NCBI GenBank assembly: GCA_030038235.1
Contig: JASHPE010000121.1
Span: forward strand, 1-34,526
Reading direction: 5' to 3'
DNA length: 34,526 nucleotides
DNA from: Terriglobia bacterium
GTDB taxonomy: Bacteria; Acidobacteriota; Terriglobia; UBA7540
Positions within the stretch are counted from its first letter, which is position 1, and every line of letters begins with the position of its first letter. Positions 6,997 through 15,367 of the stretch are shown here, in pieces. The position numbers were made by a program, and so were the translations under genes. The notes beneath the pieces were generated by a model. It ran no database searches. It was not told the origin of the DNA and saw only the letters and a program-made list of their open reading frames with translations.

Positions 6997-9429
6997 GTGG
7001 CCAGTAAAACGAAGAAGCCCACAGAGTTCAACGAGCTGCCCATACTTCCGGTTCGTGATACCGTACTTTTCCCCAATGCAATCCTGCCGCTCACGGTGGG
7101 CCGCGATAGCTCCCTGAAGCTGATCGGCGATCTGAAAGAAGAAGAGAAGCTGATTGCGGTGATCTCGCAGCGCGACCCGCGGGTGGAGAATCCGCAGCCG
7201 GTTGATCTCTACCAGATCGGGACCGCGGCGTTTGTTCACAAGATCATCCGGCTGCCCAGCCAGAGCCTGTTCATCTTTGTCGAGGGCCTGCAGCGAATCG
7301 CGCTCGATGAAGTGATCCAGACGGACCCTTATCTGCGCGCGCGCGTCCGGCCGTTGCAGGACATCAATCCGGACCCCAAAGAACCGGACTTCGAGGCGCT
7401 GGTGCGCAGTGTTACGTCGCTTTTCCAGCAGGTGGTGCAGCTCTCACCCACACTCTCCGACGATCTGCAGACCGTGGCCATGAACATCGAGGACCCGTCG
7501 CGGCTGGCGGACTTCATTGCGGCCAACCTGCCGTCGATTTCGAATACCGAGCGGCAGGAATTACTGGAGAGTCTCGACCTGAAGCAGCGTCTGGACCGCC
7601 TGATGAAGCAGCTCGCCCGCGAAGTGGAGGTGCAGCAGCTTCGCTCGAAGATCCAGTCGGACGTTCAGGACCAGGTGACGCAGAGCCAGCGCGACTATTA
7701 CCTGCGCGAGCAGATGAAGGCGATCCAGCGGGAGCTTGGCGAGGCCGACGAGACGCAGGACGTTGAGGAACTGCGGCAGAAGGTTGAAGCAGCGGGCCTG
7801 AGCGAGGAGGCGTACAAAGAGGCGACGCGCGAACTCAAGCGCCTGGCCCGTATGTCGCCCGCCGCCGCCGATTACCACGTCACGCGCACTTACCTGGACT
7901 GGCTGGTGGCGCTGCCCTGGAACAAGTTCGCGGAATTCCATGTCGATCTGAAAAAGGCTAAAGAAGTTTTGGACGCCGACCACTACGATCTGGAGAAGGT
8001 GAAAGAGCGCATTCTCGATTATCTGGCGGTGCTGAAGCTCAAGCCGACTCTGAAGGGTCCCATTCTGTGCCTGGTGGGGCCACCGGGAGTGGGCAAGACG
8101 TCGCTTGCCAAGTCCGTGGCCCGGGCGCTCGATCGTAAGTTCGTGCGCATTTCGCTCGGCGGCATCCACGACGAGGCTGAAATCCGCGGTCACCGACGCA
8201 CTTACATCGGCGCGTTGCCCGGCCAGGTGATTCAAGGCATCCGGCGCGTGGAAACGCGCGATCCGGTGTTTGTGCTGGACGAAGTGGACAAAGTGGGTCG
8301 CGACTTTCGCGGCGATCCCACTTCGGCGCTGCTCGAAGTGCTCGACCCGGAGCAGAATTCGCACTTTCGCGACAATTATCTCGACGTGCAGTTCGATCTC
8401 TCTCGCGTGCTCTTCATCTGCACGGCGAACGTGCTCGACACCATTCCACCGCCGCTCCTCGACCGCATGGAGGTGCTCGAACTTCAAGGTTACACCGAAG
8501 AGGAGAAGATCGAGATCGCGTTCCGGCACCTCATTCCGAAGCAGACCGCCGAGAACGGCATCGGCGAAGAACAAATCGAGTTCACCCGTGAGGCTGTTTC
8601 GGAAATCATCCGCAGCTTCACCCGCGAGGCTGGAGTACGGAACCTGGAGCGCGAAATCGCGACCGTGTGCCGCAAGCAAGCGCGGCGCTTCGCTGAGGGA
8701 TTGAAGGAAAAACTCGTGGTCACGCGGGAGACCCTGGCGGCCGATCTCGGCGTACCGAAGTTCCGGCTTGACGCCGAACTGATCGAGCGCACGCGGCAAC
8801 CCGGAGTGGCCGTGGGTCTCGCCTGGACTCCGACGGGCGGCGACGTATTGTTCATCGAGACCACCGTGATGAAAGGCGGCAAGAACTTCACCATGACGGG
8901 CCACGTCGGCCAGGTCATGCAGGAGTCTATGCAGGCGGCGCTCGCGTGGGTGCGCAGCCACGCGCTCGATTACAACCTCGATCCCGACTTCTTCAAAGAG
9001 CACGACATCCACATTCACGTGCCCGCCGGCGCTATTCCTAAAGACGGTCCGTCGGCTGGTGTCACCATGGTGACGTCACTCGTGTCGGCGCTTACGCATC
9101 GTCCGCTGCGCCCGCGCGTGGCCATGACCGGCGAGATTATGCTCAGCGGCCAGGTTCTGCCCGTGGGCGGCATCAAAGAAAAAGTGCTGGCTGCGAAACG
9201 AGCTGGCGTGGCGGAGATTTTCCTTCCGGCTGAGAACCAGCCGAACGTAAGCGAGGACCTGACTCCCGAGTTGCTGCAGGGGATCGAACTGCACTTCGTG
9301 CGCAGCATTCACGAAGTTGTGGATCAGGCGCTCGAGCCCGAGGCAACTGAGTCCCGACGCCCGATAACCGAGCGGACGGTCGAGCCTGTGGCGGAGCCGG
9401 TTGGGGAAGCTGTTGGAAGGCCGCACTAA
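6997..9429 (+). CDS. lon: ATP-dependent Lon protease
   Basis: 810 residues, the normal length of LonA. Lon is a cytoplasmic homo-hexameric AAA+ protease that unfolds and degrades misfolded and short-lived regulatory proteins. Domains in order: N-terminal LON substrate-binding domain with LPILPVRDTVLFPNAILPL (residues ~14-32); a coiled region with QREYY-like DYYLREQMKAIQRELGE (~231-248); AAA+ module with Walker A GPPGVGKT (~361-368) and Walker B VFVLDEVDK; and the S16 protease domain with catalytic Ser686 in PKDGPSAG and Lys729 in GGIKEKVLAAKRAG. The start is GTG 6997 with GAGGTGA seven bases upstream. It is monocistronic in appearance and is followed by a perfect 38-bp inverted repeat that may end transcription. 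Confidence 0.98.
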   Translation: MASKTKKPTEFNELPILPVRDTVLFPNAILPLTVGRDSSLKLIGDLKEEEKLIAVISQRDPRVENPQPVDLYQIGTAAFVHKIIRLPSQSLFIFVEGLQRIALDEVIQTDPYLRARVRPLQDINPDPKEPDFEALVRSVTSLFQQVVQLSPTLSDDLQTVAMNIEDPSRLADFIAANLPSISNTERQELLESLDLKQRLDRLMKQLAREVEVQQLRSKIQSDVQDQVTQSQRDYYLREQMKAIQRELGEADETQDVEELRQKVEAAGLSEEAYKEATRELKRLARMSPAAADYHVTRTYLDWLVALPWNKFAEFHVDLKKAKEVLDADHYDLEKVKERILDYLAVLKLKPTLKGPILCLVGPPGVGKTSLAKSVARALDRKFVRISLGGIHDEAEIRGHRRTYIGALPGQVIQGIRRVETRDPVFVLDEVDKVGRDFRGDPTSALLEVLDPEQNSHFRDNYLDVQFDLSRVLFICTANVLDTIPPPLLDRMEVLELQGYTEEEKIEIAFRHLIPKQTAENGIGEEQIEFTREAVSEIIRSFTREAGVRNLEREIATVCRKQARRFAEGLKEKLVVTRETLAADLGVPKFRLDAELIERTRQPGVAVGLAWTPTGGDVLFIETTVMKGGKNFTMTGHVGQVMQESMQAALAWVRSHALDYNLDPDFFKEHDIHIHVPAGAIPKDGPSAGVTMVTSLVSALTHRPLRPRVAMTGEIMLSGQVLPVGGIKEKVLAAKRAGVAEIFLPAENQPNVSEDLTPELLQGIELHFVRSIHEVVDQALEPEATESRRPITERTVEPVAEPVGEAVGRPH

Positions 9430-9450
9430 TTCGGCACGAGGAATTGCCTT

Positions 9451-9559
9451 TCGAAGCACGTCATTCCCGCGAAAGCGGGAATCCATTTCTTCCATAGAAA
9501 GCAGTTCCCAAGCGCTTGCGAAAATGGATTCCCGCTTTCGCGGGAATGACGTGCTTCGA
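9451..9559. repeat. REP/MITE-like perfect inverted repeat, ATTCCCGCGAAAGCGGGAAT type
   Basis: The left arm 9451-9488 is the exact reverse complement of the right arm 9522-9559 (38 bp), with a 33-base loop. Each arm itself contains the small palindrome ATTCCCGC GAAA GCGGGAAT. This core sequence is a widespread bacterial repeat. It begins 22 bases after the lon stop and could act as a transcription terminator or mRNA-stabilising hairpin. Confidence 0.9.
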
Positions 9560-9677
9560 CAAGTGATTACCCATACCGAATGACTCTAACACCGGAATTA
9601 TTTGACTTTTCCCAGTTGCACCTGATTAGATGAAGCGGGTTTCTGTCGCTTCCAGGCCCATTGAGGGGGATGGCTGC

Positions 9678-10271
9678 ATGTTTTGCCGCAATTGTGGGAA
9701 TCAGGTACCGGACCAGTCGGAATTCTGCAGTAGCTGCGGGCAGCGGGTGAACGCCGGAACGCGATGCCCGAATTGCGGCGCGGAGACGTTGCAGGGAGCC
9801 CAAGTGTGCGTGAAGTGCGGCGCCCCGCTGGGCTCGGGAGTGCAGAAGGACCTGTCAACGGCATTGCTGCTGGCCAAGTTCCTGGGCATTTTCGGCGTCG
9901 ACCGATTTTACCTTGGCTACATCGGACTTGGAATCCTGAAGCTAATTACGCTCGGAGGCTGCGGCATCTGGGTAGTTGTGGACGTGGTGCTGCTGGCGCT
10001 CAGAAAGTTGCCGGACGCGGAGGGTAATCCCTTGCGCTTGCCGCCACCGCCGGCGACGGTGGTCGGCGACAAGGATTGGGGCACCGCAGTGCTGCTCTCT
10101 TATTTTCTCGGATGGCTGGGCATCGACCGCTTTTACCTGGGCTACACGGGGCTTGGCATCGTGAAGCTGATCACGCTCGGCGGTTGCGGCATCTGGGCGA
10201 TCGTGGATATCGTGCTGCTCGCTCTCAACAAGCTACCCGATTCCGAGGGGCGCGCGCCGAGGTTTTCCTGA
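9678..10271 (+). CDS. Zinc-ribbon protein with two tandem TM2 domains
   Basis: 197 residues from ATG 9678, chosen because GAGGGGGA sits seven bases upstream and because the first zinc ribbon starts directly at MFCRNCG; the frame is open further upstream. Two zinc ribbons come first (CRNC...CSSC and CPNC...CVKC). Two TM2 domains follow. Each is a helix pair around [26 protein letters not shown] and ends in [11 protein letters not shown] or [11 protein letters not shown]. The TM2 units are nearly identical, so they arose by internal duplication. TM2 proteins are inner-membrane proteins of unclear role. The stop overlaps the next ATG (TGATG), making an operon with DUF2752 and the ligase. Confidence 0.9.
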   Translation: MFCRNCGNQVPDQSEFCSSCGQRVNAGTRCPNCGAETLQGAQVCVKCGAPLGSGVQKDLSTALLLAKFLGIFGVDRFYLGYIGLGILKLITLGGCGIWVVVDVVLLALRKLPDAEGNPLRLPPPPATVVGDKDWGTAVLLSYFLGWLGIDRFYLGYTGLGIVKLITLGGCGIWAIVDIVLLALNKLPDSEGRAPRFS

Positions 10272-10624
10272 TGCAGCCGCGCTTCGCCAAAGGCATACCG
10301 CGGCTGGCGGTCATCTTCTGCGCCGTGCTGGCCTTTTGTCTGGTGCCGCCGGAACTTTTGGATCGTGGACCGAATCTCTGTCTCTGGTGCCACCTGTTTC
10401 ACCTGACGGCCTGCCCTTCTTGCGGATCCACGCGGGCGCTCGCTGCTTTCTTCCACGGCAATTTCCGCCAAGCGCTCGCCTATAATCGCAATGTGGTGGT
10501 TACGGGTCCGGCGTTTGTTGCGATGCTCGCCAGCGACATCTCAAATCTCTCGCGCAAAATCCTGGACGATTCCTTTGCCCGCCTGCGGCCCACCAATGGC
10601 CCGCTGGAGTGCCGGCAATCGTGA
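10271..10624 (+). CDS. DUF2752 family membrane protein
   Basis: 117 residues. The start ATG overlaps the preceding TGA by one base (TGATG). The family signature is plain: LCLWCHLFHLTACPSCGSTRALAAFFHGNFRQALAYN, with the conserved CPSCGSTRA block. One hydrophobic segment precedes it (LAVIFCAVLAFCLVPP) and a second follows (VVVTGPAFVAMLAS). DUF2752 proteins are small predicted inner-membrane proteins with no established function. Here the stop overlaps the GTG start of the O-antigen-ligase-like gene by four bases (GTGA), so all three genes are probably translated in a coupled way. The role may be in envelope assembly, judged only by the neighbours. Confidence 0.88.
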   Translation: MQPRFAKGIPRLAVIFCAVLAFCLVPPELLDRGPNLCLWCHLFHLTACPSCGSTRALAAFFHGNFRQALAYNRNVVVTGPAFVAMLASDISNLSRKILDDSFARLRPTNGPLECRQS

Positions 10625-11997
10625 TCAGCGTGAAAGATTGGTTTCGAGAGTTCTGGCAGGACTTGCCTGAGCCTGCGCTGCTGCGTTGGTCGTCGCTGTT
10701 CTTCACCCTTTTCGCCCTGACCCTTTTGATCTCGATCGCGGTGTGCCAGATTTTCATGACTCTGGCCGGCGTCTGCTACGCCATCGATCTCATGCGGCGC
10801 CCGCGAGTGCCGGCATTTCCCCGAGTGAAGCTGCCGCTCACCCTCTACTGTTTCTTCACGGTGCTTTCCATGTTCTTCGCGGCGAATCCCGCAGCCGGCG
10901 GCAACGTCGTCCGCAAGCTGACGCTTTTCGTAATCATGCTGCTGGCGGTGAATCTGATCGCGAGCTACCGGCACCTGGTTTGGATCTGGCGCGCGATCTT
11001 CGTCGAGTCGGCGGTCGCGGGAGTGGTGGCGGCAGGCCAGTTCGTGCTGCAGTATCGCGAAACGCGCGCCGAGCATCCCGGCCAGATCTACTACTACATG
11101 ACGCTGACGCGAATCCACGGATTCATGGGCCATTGGATGACTTTTGGCGGGCAACAGATGATCGTCTTTGCGGCGCTTTCGGCTTATCTGCTACTCGGAG
11201 CACGTAGCGCGTGGACTCGGGCGGGGAACAGCGCGGCGTCGCACGAGTCCCAGGTGCGGTCAACTGCCGATGGGGTGCCGGAAAGAAGCCAGGGCCAGCG
11301 GCGTAGCGCGGCCGTCCCGGCCGCTGTCGCTGAGGCGTCTCGCCTCAGGCTCTGGTGGGTGGTCGCTGCGCTCATCGCGCTCTCCATCGTATTGAACTTT
11401 TCACGTGGGGTCTGGATTGGTTGCGGCGCGGCATTGATCTATCTGGTAGCTCGATGGCGTGCTCGGTTGCTGTGGGCGCTGCCGGTGCTGGCGCTCGCGG
11501 CTTATCTCGGCGCTCCTGGACTGGTCCGCGACCGTGTGGCGTCGCTGCTGCATCCATCGGCCGACCCGTCGATCACGGCGCGCTTTGAGATGTGGCATGT
11601 CGGTCTGGCGATGATCCGCAATCACCCGCTCGTCGGCGTAGGCCCGGACAACATCGACGAGCTCTATCTCACATATCTCCGGCTCGGAACTTACGAACCG
11701 AGCTGGCACGAGCATATGCATGACGATTATCTGCAGTTCGCCGCGGAGCGTGGATTGCCGTGCTTGGCGGCCTGGCTCTGGTTCATGGGGGCTCTGGCCT
11801 GGCAGATTCTCGCAATCCGGCGCCGGCTGAAGAGTGAGGGTCGAGCGGTCTGGATTGTGGACGCATCGCTGGCTGCGTGGCTCGCCTTCGTGGCGGAAGG
11901 TGTGTTTGAGTTCAACTTCGGAACGTCGCCGGTGTTGATGGTCTTCCTATTCGTGATTTCGGTCCCCTATGCCGTTAACAGGCTCAGCCGCTTGTAG
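10621..11997 (+). CDS. O-antigen ligase/polymerase family protein (Wzy_C/WaaL-like)
   Basis: 458 residues from GTG 10621, which overlaps the upstream TGA as GTGA; GTG 10609 is an alternative. About ten to twelve membrane helices are visible. The signature RFEMWHVGLAMIRNHPLVGVGPDNI (residues ~320-345) is typical of the O-antigen ligase domain, with the periplasmic loop around WHEHMHDDYLQFAAERG. Such proteins join or polymerise undecaprenyl-linked glycans on the periplasmic face. One oddity: residues ~197-244, between two helices, form a hydrophilic, low-complexity insert (from about SAWTRAGNS to AVAEASRL). Its DNA contains three inverted repeats (see separate entry). The frame remains open, so the protein should still be made. 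Confidence 0.9.
   Translation: MISVKDWFREFWQDLPEPALLRWSSLFFTLFALTLLISIAVCQIFMTLAGVCYAIDLMRRPRVPAFPRVKLPLTLYCFFTVLSMFFAANPAAGGNVVRKLTLFVIMLLAVNLIASYRHLVWIWRAIFVESAVAGVVAAGQFVLQYRETRAEHPGQIYYYMTLTRIHGFMGHWMTFGGQQMIVFAALSAYLLLGARSAWTRAGNSAASHESQVRSTADGVPERSQGQRRSAAVPAAVAEASRLRLWWVVAALIALSIVLNFSRGVWIGCGAALIYLVARWRARLLWALPVLALAAYLGAPGLVRDRVASLLHPSADPSITARFEMWHVGLAMIRNHPLVGVGPDNIDELYLTYLRLGTYEPSWHEHMHDDYLQFAAERGLPCLAAWLWFMGALAWQILAIRRRLKSEGRAVWIVDASLAAWLAFVAEGVFEFNFGTSPVLMVFLFVISVPYAVNRLSRL
11213..11347. repeat. Cluster of palindromes inserted in the ligase coding region
   Basis: Three short inverted repeats lie within 135 bases: GGACTCG 11213-11219 with CGAGTCC 11244-11250; GCGGCCG 11308-11314 with CGGCCGC 11318-11324; and TGAGGCG 11331-11337 with CGCCTCA 11341-11347. 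Such palindromes resemble intergenic repeats. Here they encode a hydrophilic loop in a membrane protein without breaking the frame. Confidence 0.6.
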
Positions 11998-12059
11998 CAG
12001 CCAATCGCGCGTGGTAGCATCGTTTAGCAGAGGGTGCGCCAATCGAAAGACGGAAATCT

Positions 12060-12230
12060 GTGAGCCGCAGCTATGAAGTTACAGCCCGATGGGATAGCGA
12101 GGGAAGTGTCTGGGTGGCCGAGAGTGATGACGTCCCCGGCTTGGTGGCCGAGGCTCCGACGCCCAACGAGTTGATGGCGAAGCTGCGGGTTCTGGTTCCT
12201 GGGCTTTTGGAGTTAAACGCAGTGTCGTAA
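12060..12230 (+). CDS. DUF1902 small protein (HicB-like fold candidate)
   Basis: 56 residues, GTG 12060 to TAA 12228-12230. The protein begins SRSYEVTARWDSEGSVWVAES and goes on with DDVPGLVAEAPTPNELMAKL, then VLVPGLLELN. This is the DUF1902 pattern, a short beta-beta-beta-alpha unit close to HicB antitoxins. These are often part of small toxin-antitoxin pairs, but no HicA-type partner is next to it here, so function is uncertain. No strong ribosome binding site is seen. The last codons overlap the left arm of the inverted repeat beginning at 12227, so the repeat supplies the stop codon. It is transcribed in the same direction as the genes on both sides. Confidence 0.75.
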   Translation: MSRSYEVTARWDSEGSVWVAESDDVPGLVAEAPTPNELMAKLRVLVPGLLELNAVS

Positions 12231-12333
12231 TTCCAGACGTACGGGCGGCCCTTGCGGCCGCCCAATTACAGCGCATTCCTCGCCCGTGCCATCATTTGGG
12301 CGGCCACAAGGGCCGCCCGTACGTCTGAATTAC
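12227..12333. repeat. MITE-like inverted repeat, GGGCGGCC type
   Basis: The core left arm 12234-12265 pairs with 12296-12327 (32 bp, one mismatch) around a 30-base loop. With a one-base bulge the pairing extends outward to 12227 and 12333 (gtaatt/aattac). It lies between the DUF1902 gene, whose TAA it contains, and the flippase gene. A strong hairpin is expected in RNA. Confidence 0.88.
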
Positions 12334-12361
12334 TCTAGCCTGGGTTTTCCGAAGCCAATCC

Positions 12362-13774
12362 GTGCCCGAACCTTCATTCACGGAAGCACCGCAGATTGAA
12401 CCGGCGACGCCGGTGCCCGCCGCACGTCCCTGGACTTCCTCCGCAAGCTGGAAGATTCTGCGCGCGACCGGCGTCCTGACCGGATTCTCCGGCGTCGTGC
12501 TAGCTGCCACGGTGGCCCGCGAACTGGTCACTGCCAAGTACTTCGGGCGCAGCGACCCGCTGGATGCCTACCTGATTGCCTATCTTATGCCGTCGTTCGT
12601 GGTCAACATCGTGGCTTATTCGTTCAATCTGGCGCTGATTCCGGTATTCGTTGAAGTGCGCCAGCGCGAAGGCCGCGCCCCCGCACAACGGTTGTTCTCG
12701 GGAGCGATGGTCTGGAGCCTGGGGATGCTGGTCGCGGTCGTCCTGCTGCTCGCGGTGGCCGCGCCTTTGTACCTGCCACTGCTGGGATCGGGCTTCAGCG
12801 CGTCGAAGCTGCTGCTGACCCGCCATCTGCTCTACGTTCTGCTGCCTCTGATCGCCCTGACCGGCGTCACATCGAACGGCACCGCGGTGCTCAACGCTGG
12901 CGAGCGATTCGCGCTGCCGGGAGCGCTGGCGGTGCTGCCTCCGTTTGCCGCGCTGGCTTTCGTGATCGCTTTGGGACGCTCTTGGAGCGTATATTCGCTT
13001 GCCGTGGGGACTGTTGCCGGGACCGCGCTGCAAGTGACGGCGCTCGCCTGGGTGGCTCGCTCGCACGGAATCGACCTGACGCCGCGCTGGCACGGATTTG
13101 ATCCGAAGCTGCGCCAAGTGATACGTCAGTACGTGCCCATGATGGCCGGCGCGCTGCTGCTCGGCAGCACAGATGTGGTGGACCAGGCTATGGCGGCCAT
13201 GCTGCCTGGAGGCAGCGTGGCGGCTTTAGTTTACGCTCGCAAGATCGTGAGCGTGCTGGTGGTGGCAGGCGCCATACCGCTCGGCGCGGCCTCGCTGCCT
13301 TATTTTTCGGAAATGGCGGCGAAACGCGCCTGGGACGCCTGCCGCCGGACGCTGCGAACGGTTGGCGGCATCATCCTCGCGGTTACGGTGCCGATCACGC
13401 TTGCACTGGCCTTCTTTGCGCATCCGCTCATACGAATTCTGTTCCAGCGGGGCGAGTTCGGTCCGCACGACACCGCCGTGGTGAGCCACGTGGAAGCGTG
13501 GCTGGCGCTGCAAATTCCGTTTTACCTGCTGACGAGCCTGGGCGTGCGCGTGGTCAGCGCTCTCAAGCGCAACGGCGTGATCATGGGGATTGCCGCGGTC
13601 ACTACCACGCTGAACGTGGTGCTGAATCTGCTGCTCATGCGGAGGTACGGCGTGGCGGGAATCGCGCTCTCGACCTCGATTGTATACTTCACTTGCGCAG
13701 CCCTGGTTCTCGGCGCTGTCTTCGTGTTGCTCAGGCGAAACCAGATGGCATTCCCGGGTCGCGCGCCGTCGTAA
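12362..13774 (+). CDS. MurJ/MviN-family lipid flippase
   Basis: 470 residues from GTG 12362, with no strong ribosome binding site and no other early start. After a short Pro/Ala-rich cytoplasmic N-terminus, about twelve or more membrane helices follow. The MurJ/MviN hallmarks are VLAATVARELVTAKYFGRSDPLDAYLIAYLMPSF (residues ~45-78), FNLALIPVFVE, YARKIVSVLVV and HPLIRILFQRGEFGPHDT (~355-372). MurJ flips lipid II across the inner membrane. Paralogues in polysaccharide clusters are thought to move other undecaprenyl-linked glycans. Because it is surrounded by a ligase, methyltransferases and a glycosyltransferase, a polysaccharide role is as likely as the essential peptidoglycan role. No gene symbol is therefore given. 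Confidence 0.9.
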   Translation: MPEPSFTEAPQIEPATPVPAARPWTSSASWKILRATGVLTGFSGVVLAATVARELVTAKYFGRSDPLDAYLIAYLMPSFVVNIVAYSFNLALIPVFVEVRQREGRAPAQRLFSGAMVWSLGMLVAVVLLLAVAAPLYLPLLGSGFSASKLLLTRHLLYVLLPLIALTGVTSNGTAVLNAGERFALPGALAVLPPFAALAFVIALGRSWSVYSLAVGTVAGTALQVTALAWVARSHGIDLTPRWHGFDPKLRQVIRQYVPMMAGALLLGSTDVVDQAMAAMLPGGSVAALVYARKIVSVLVVAGAIPLGAASLPYFSEMAAKRAWDACRRTLRTVGGIILAVTVPITLALAFFAHPLIRILFQRGEFGPHDTAVVSHVEAWLALQIPFYLLTSLGVRVVSALKRNGVIMGIAAVTTTLNVVLNLLLMRRYGVAGIALSTSIVYFTCAALVLGAVFVLLRRNQMAFPGRAPS

Positions 13775-13798
13775 CAGTTTTTCAGAAAACTCGGCCGG

Positions 13799-13898
13799 CC
13801 TGTCATTCTGAGCGAAGCGACGAATCTGCTTTGCCTGTTTTTCAAGAACTATAATTTAAGGTCAAAAGCAGATTCTTTACTTCGCTCAGAATGACAGG
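13799..13898. repeat. REP-like inverted repeat, ATTCTGAGCGAAGCG type (copy 1)
   Basis: CCTGTCATTCTGAGCGAAG (13799-13817) is the reverse complement of 13880-13898. An inner GAATCTGCTTT pairs with AAAGCAGATTC after a short mismatch. The loop is AT-rich (ataattta). The same family recurs at 26534 and 28351. The ATG at 13891 lies inside the right arm and is not taken as a gene start. Confidence 0.88.
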
Positions 13899-13956
13899 TT
13901 GGGAGCCTTTTTCAACAACCAGAGAAGCGACCGAGAGCGGCAACAAAGGGCAAAAG

Positions 13957-14718
13957 ATGCCTGTGCCTGAACAACCTGGAATAGCAGCCGATTCGCCTGC
14001 AGGAGCCCTGGAGGCTCCGCGCGTAAGGCATGTAGTTCAGTGGGACGAGCGGAAAATCGCCGACTTCTGGCGGGTAGTTGCCGATGTCAACAGCGGCCAA
14101 TTCTTTTCCCGCCGGGCCGGGGAGGTCTTCCTGCGCATTGCCGGCAAGCAACTGGGTCATAGGGTCCTGGACGTGGGGTGTGGTCACGGTGTTCTGGTGC
14201 ATGCGCTGCGCGAGCGCGGTTACGACGCAGTGGGAACCGACCCTGCGCCGCCGGACGATCCTCACCTCTTTAAGCTGAAGGCCACGGAACTGGACGCGCT
14301 CGGTTTGTCGCGATTCGATTCCGTCGTGTCGCTCGAAACCTTCGAGCACTTGCTTCCAGCGGAACTGCCGTTCGCCCTTTCTTCAATCGCACGTGTTTTG
14401 AAACCCGCTGGCAAGCTGGTCTTCACCGTGCCATTCGAGGAGGATCTGCAATATGAAACCTGCGTCTGCCCCGACTGCCACGCCGTGTTTCATCGCTGGC
14501 AGCATCAACAGTCCTTCTCGAAGCAATCGCTCGAGAAGTTGCTGATGGACGCTGGATTCAGGCCGATTTCGTTTCGCGGATTCGAGATGCCTTTCGCGCT
14601 GCCCTTGCTGCCCGCCGTTTTGCACCCCGCTTTTTCGCGATTTTGGTCATGGCTGAGAAGGCGGAGCCGGCGCAACAGCGGTGTGCTCGTCGTTGCCGAG
14701 CGGCGAGCTGGCTCGTGA
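13957..14718 (+). CDS. SAM-dependent class I methyltransferase
   Basis: 253 residues from ATG 13957, with AAAGGG six bases upstream. The frame is open to 13891, but that ATG is inside a repeat. SAM-binding motif I is RVLDVGCGHGVLVHALRERGYDAVGTDP (residues ~69-97), and the post-motif block is SRFDSVVSLETFEHL. A compact CVCPDCHAVFHRWQHQ stretch (~170-185) with Cys and His is typical of a subgroup found in glycan and lipid gene clusters. The C-terminus has a hydrophobic stretch (FALPLLPAVLHPAF) and then a basic tail, suggesting membrane association. The substrate is probably a sugar or polysaccharide precursor because of its neighbours, but this is an inference. Confidence 0.87.
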   Translation: MPVPEQPGIAADSPAGALEAPRVRHVVQWDERKIADFWRVVADVNSGQFFSRRAGEVFLRIAGKQLGHRVLDVGCGHGVLVHALRERGYDAVGTDPAPPDDPHLFKLKATELDALGLSRFDSVVSLETFEHLLPAELPFALSSIARVLKPAGKLVFTVPFEEDLQYETCVCPDCHAVFHRWQHQQSFSKQSLEKLLMDAGFRPISFRGFEMPFALPLLPAVLHPAFSRFWSWLRRRSRRNSGVLVVAERRAGS

Positions 14719-14773
14719 GCGTCAGGGGAAGGGCAATGGGAAATACTCCGACAAAGTTCCGCCGGGAGTGTCA

Positions 14774-15367
14774 ATGAAGCCATCGCAGCGCATTACTGAG
14801 GACTTGCCGACCCTCGCTCTCCCCACGCGAGAGGCTTGGGCGGCGTGGCTCGACGTCCACCACGGCGAGTCGACGGGCGTCTGGCTGCGCCTCGCGAAGA
14901 AGGGATGCCGTTTCGAGCTGACAACGCATCGCGAAGCGCTCGAAGAGGCCCTGTGCTTCGGATGGATCGATGGCCAGCTCAAGCCGGAAAGCGACACCAC
15001 GTGGCTGGTGAAGTTTACTCCGCGTCGCAACAAGAGCGTCTGGTCGAAAATCAATCGCGAGAAGGCGCTCGCCTTGATCGAGAGCGGCCGCATGAAACCT
15101 TCCGGTCTCAAGGAAGTGGCACGCGCCAAGGCGGACAGCCGCTGGGACCGAGCGTATGACTCGCAAAGCACGGCGACAGTGCCCGCCGATCTTCAGGCGG
15201 CGCTCGATCGGAATGCGCGAGCGAAGGCTTTCTTCGCGACGCTCAACAGCGCGAATCGATACGCCGTGCTTTGGCGAATTCAAACCGCCAAGAAGGCGGA
15301 GACGCGCGCGCGACGGATTCGGGAATTCGTCGCCATGCTGGCGCGGCACGAAAAGCTGCATCCATGA
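14774..15367 (+). CDS. YdeI/OmpD-associated family protein
   Basis: 197 residues from ATG 14774, with GGGAG five bases upstream; the frame extends further but would overlap the methyltransferase. The family pattern is recognisable: LPTREAWAAWLDVHHGESTGVWLRLAKKG, EALEEALCFGWIDGQLK, FTPRRNKSVWSKIN and then IESGRMKPSGLKEV, AKADSRWDRAYDSQ, and a C-terminal YAVLWRIQTAKKAETRARRI. These are soluble proteins. Family members have been linked to bacteriocin or peptide-stress protection, but the biochemical activity is unclear. It sits in the polysaccharide region without an evident functional tie. The start at 14774 leaves 55 bases after the methyltransferase stop. Confidence 0.88.
   Translation: MKPSQRITEDLPTLALPTREAWAAWLDVHHGESTGVWLRLAKKGCRFELTTHREALEEALCFGWIDGQLKPESDTTWLVKFTPRRNKSVWSKINREKALALIESGRMKPSGLKEVARAKADSRWDRAYDSQSTATVPADLQAALDRNARAKAFFATLNSANRYAVLWRIQTAKKAETRARRIREFVAMLARHEKLHP

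Noticed and set aside
7561..9018. Minus-strand ORF of 485 codons
   Set aside because: Antisense of lon; composition typical of a shadow frame.
14681..14773. Upstream start of the YdeI-like gene
   Set aside because: Would overlap the methyltransferase gene; ATG 14774 has a ribosome binding site and begins the conserved domain.
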